The position numbers were made by a program, and so were the translations under genes. This document shows positions 61,661-64,000 of a DNA stretch of 64,000 bases, in pieces; positions within the stretch are counted from its first letter, which is position 1; each line of letters begins with the position of its first letter. Source of the stretch: an uncultured Fodinibius sp. (GTDB lineage Bacteria > Bacteroidota > Rhodothermia > Balneolales > Balneolaceae); assembly GCA_913056455.1 (NCBI GenBank), contig CAJXMJ010000003.1, positions 217,149-281,148 of the forward strand. The letters are read 5' to 3'. The notes beneath the pieces were generated by a model. That model was not told where the DNA came from, did not search any database, and saw only the letters and a program-made list of their open reading frames with translations.

Positions 61661-62350
61661 GTGACTACCAAAGTTCTTATTATTCCAGCTGCTGGAGCGG
61701 GGAGTCGTATGCAGAAAGATACTCCCAAGCCTTTTTTGCAGCTGGGAAATCAGACTATTCTTGAGCAGACTATCCGTCGCTTTTTACCGCTCGATGGGTT
61801 GCAGCAAGTGTTAGTTGCCACCTCGGGATCTTTTGTACAGAAAACGGAAAATATTCTTAAAAAGGTTCTTCCGTCGGAGATTAAAGGAGGTTGCCTGGTC
61901 GGTGGAAAAACACGACAGGAGTCTATATATAATGCTCTGCAAGAAGTATTTGCGGCTGATCTTGTCATAGTTCATGATGCTGTTCGTCCCTTTGTGAAGC
62001 TTCAGCACGTTCAACATTGTTGCAGTGCGGCCCGGCAATACGGTGGGGCAGTCTTGGGGGTACCCGCGAAGGATACGATCAAAAGGATTAATGATCAGCA
62101 GGAAATAAAGGAAACGCCGTCGCGCAAATATTTATGGCAGACTCAAACGCCACAGGTATTTCAAAGAGATTTGCTTGTTCGGGCTTACAAGCAGGCACTC
62201 GAAGATGATTTTGTTGGAACGGATGATTCCTCTTTGGTAGAACGACTGGAGGAAACGGTGAAAATGGTAGAGGGAGATCGATCCAACTTTAAGATTACCT
62301 ATCCGTTGGATTTGGAAGTCGCAGAATTGTTAATCAAAAAAGATAAATAG
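61661..62350 (+). CDS. ispD: 2-C-methyl-D-erythritol 4-phosphate cytidylyltransferase (GTG start)
   Basis: IIPAAGAGSRMQKDTPKPFLQLG; VIVHDAVRPFV; ETPSRKYLWQTQTPQVF. Confidence 0.96.
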   Translation: MTTKVLIIPAAGAGSRMQKDTPKPFLQLGNQTILEQTIRRFLPLDGLQQVLVATSGSFVQKTENILKKVLPSEIKGGCLVGGKTRQESIYNALQEVFAADLVIVHDAVRPFVKLQHVQHCCSAARQYGGAVLGVPAKDTIKRINDQQEIKETPSRKYLWQTQTPQVFQRDLLVRAYKQALEDDFVGTDDSSLVERLEETVKMVEGDRSNFKITYPLDLEVAELLIKKDK

Positions 62351-62351
62351 T

Positions 62352-62828
62352 ATGCGTATCGGATATGGATACGACGTACACCGGTTTGAAGACGGTGGTT
62401 CGCTTATTTTAGGAGGGGTGAAGATCCCCTTTGAAAAAAGTTTGTCCGGTCATTCCGATGCCGATGTTTTGCTCCATGCCATTACGGATGCGTTACTCGG
62501 CGCTTGTGCATTAGGCGACTTAGGAAAGCATTTTCCAGATACCTCTGATGATTATAAAGACATTGACAGCAGGGTGCTGCTGCGAGATGCATTAGCACTT
62601 ATAGAGGAAAGAGGATTATCCGTTGGAAATGTCGATGCAACCGTTGTAGCTGAAAAGCCCAGGCTAGCTCCTTATATAGCGGAAATGCGTGAAGTAATTG
62701 CAGGAGATTTAAGCGCTGATATTGATCAGGTATCCGTAAAGGCAACAACATCCGAGGGGTTAGGATTTGAGGGTAGGGGCAAAGGGATATCAGCAAGAGC
62801 AGTAGTTTTATTAATGGAGAGTGAATAA
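62352..62828 (+). CDS. ispF: 2-C-methyl-D-erythritol 2,4-cyclodiphosphate synthase
   Basis: RIGYGYDVHRF; SGHSDADVLLHAITDALLGACALGDLGKHFPD. Confidence 0.97.
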   Translation: MRIGYGYDVHRFEDGGSLILGGVKIPFEKSLSGHSDADVLLHAITDALLGACALGDLGKHFPDTSDDYKDIDSRVLLRDALALIEERGLSVGNVDATVVAEKPRLAPYIAEMREVIAGDLSADIDQVSVKATTSEGLGFEGRGKGISARAVVLLMESE

Positions 62829-63460
62829 TGGCTGAGCAATTTGTTCAGGAAACGGTACAGTTTATTAATACGCTTCCTCCGTCAAGTATTTACCTTGTTT
62901 TCTTTTTGGTGGCCTATGTCGAAAATATTGTACCGCCCATACCCGGTGATGTGTTGGTTGCATTTGGCGGATACTTAGCTGCAGAGTCAGTCATTGGATT
63001 GGTTCCGGTTTTGTTGCTTACCACTGTAGCCTCAGTAATAGGATTTATGAGTATGTATTGGATTGGCAGTCGCTGGGGAATGTTGATTCAGGAAAAGAAA
63101 AAGCAATTCTGGTTGCTTCGATTTATACCACTAAAATATGTCAACAAGGTACGGGCATGGATGCGAAGGTGGGGGATGGGGGTGATTTTGGCAAATCGTT
63201 TTTTGGCCGGTACCCGATCTGTTATTTCATTAACGGCGGGATTAAGTCACACCCGTATTGGCAGCACTATTTTTTATTCAACAGTAAGTTCTCTTTTATG
63301 GAATAGTATTTTACTCGGCTTTGGATGGATCGTGCACGAGAATTGGCAACTTATTGGGAAGTATCTGTCAATTTATGGAAGAATTATTTTAGCAGCTATT
63401 GCCATATTTATAATTATTAAGGTGATACTCTACTATTACAACAAACGGAGCACGAATTGA
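62828..63460 (+). CDS. DedA-family membrane protein
   Basis: ENIVPPIPGDVLVAFGGYLAA; NRFLAGTRSVISLTAGLSHT. Confidence 0.93.
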   Translation: MAEQFVQETVQFINTLPPSSIYLVFFLVAYVENIVPPIPGDVLVAFGGYLAAESVIGLVPVLLLTTVASVIGFMSMYWIGSRWGMLIQEKKKQFWLLRFIPLKYVNKVRAWMRRWGMGVILANRFLAGTRSVISLTAGLSHTRIGSTIFYSTVSSLLWNSILLGFGWIVHENWQLIGKYLSIYGRIILAAIAIFIIIKVILYYYNKRSTN

Positions 63461-63609
63461 TAGATTTATAAAGCCTCTAAAGAAAAAAGATTTAATTACC
63501 AATTTTGTGTTGACAAAAATAAAAACTGTACTTAGTTTTGGAGTCTTTCGGCCAAGGGCTGATTGTTGCATTGGAACGTCGGCCTAAATATTGAAAAGAG
63601 ACTCGATAA

Positions 63610-63681
63610 GCCAGCGTAGCTCAGGGGTAGAGCAGCTGTCTTGTAAACAGCCGGTCATCGGTTCGAATCCGGTCGCTGGCT
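63610..63681 (+). tRNA. tRNA-Thr (anticodon UGU)
   Basis: GCCAGCGTAGCTCAGGGGTAGAGCAGCTGTCTTGTAAACAGCCGGTCATCGGTTCGAATCCGGTCGCTGGCT. Confidence 0.96.
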
Positions 63682-63744
63682 CACTTGGTTCGTCGAGTAT
63701 TCTGAAAGTTTGGCTGAAATTAATTTTGACATACTGATTTCGCT

Positions 63745-63827
63745 GGGGGGATACCAAAGTGGCCAACTGGGGCAGACTGTAAATCTGTTGGCGTGAGCCT
63801 TCGTAGGTTCGAATCCTACTCCCCCCA
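63745..63827 (+). tRNA. tRNA-Tyr (anticodon GUA)
   Basis: GGGGGGATACCAAAGTGGCCAACTGGGGCAGACTGTAAATCTGTTGGCGTGAGCCTTCGTAGGTTCGAATCCTACTCCCCCCA. Confidence 0.96.
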
Positions 63828-63833
63828 CATTAA

Positions 63834-63906
63834 GCGGGCGTAACTCAATTGGTAGAGTGTCACCCTTCCAAGGTGAATGTTGCCGGTTCGACTCCGGTCG
63901 CCCGCT
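63834..63906 (+). tRNA. tRNA-Gly (anticodon UCC)
   Basis: GCGGGCGTAACTCAATTGGTAGAGTGTCACCCTTCCAAGGTGAATGTTGCCGGTTCGACTCCGGTCGCCCGCT. Confidence 0.96.
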
Positions 63907-63930
63907 CAGCCCCATGCGGGATACGCACAA

Positions 63931-64000
<70 letters not shown>

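Overview
This 64 kb window is a compact, mostly housekeeping stretch of a bacterial chromosome. The style is Bacteroidota/Balneolota-like, but that is inferred from protein content only. It holds about 56 credible CDSs, six tRNA genes, one TPP riboswitch and several clear terminators. I saw no transposons, prophage or CRISPR arrays. Landmarks: polX; a TPP-riboswitch-controlled TonB-dependent receptor; an ECF41-like sigma factor paired with a carboxymuconolactone-decarboxylase-family protein; dNK-folK-folB-dnaA beside a cluster of DnaA boxes (candidate oriC); prmC; eno; recF-DUF721-ybbR; a minus-strand rplM-rpsI-rpsB-tsf-pyrH-frr-smc-ispH block; acnA; a three-gene overlapping type III PKS/methyltransferase/FAD-monooxygenase cassette beside a MATE exporter; a 1294-aa membrane histidine kinase; rsfS; queA-ispD-ispF-dedA; and a terminal tRNA-Thr(UGU)-Tyr-Gly-Thr(GGU) array in the same order as E. 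coli thrU-tyrU-glyT-thrT. Less-described signals worth checking: a possible Shine-Dalgarno-sequestering helix downstream of the TPP aptamer; an EamA transporter whose conserved first TM helix lies upstream of any canonical start codon; a duplicated palindromic motif flanking the rplM/acnA divergent region; a structured rpsB leader; and the type III PKS cassette. I did not find a convincing radically new system.
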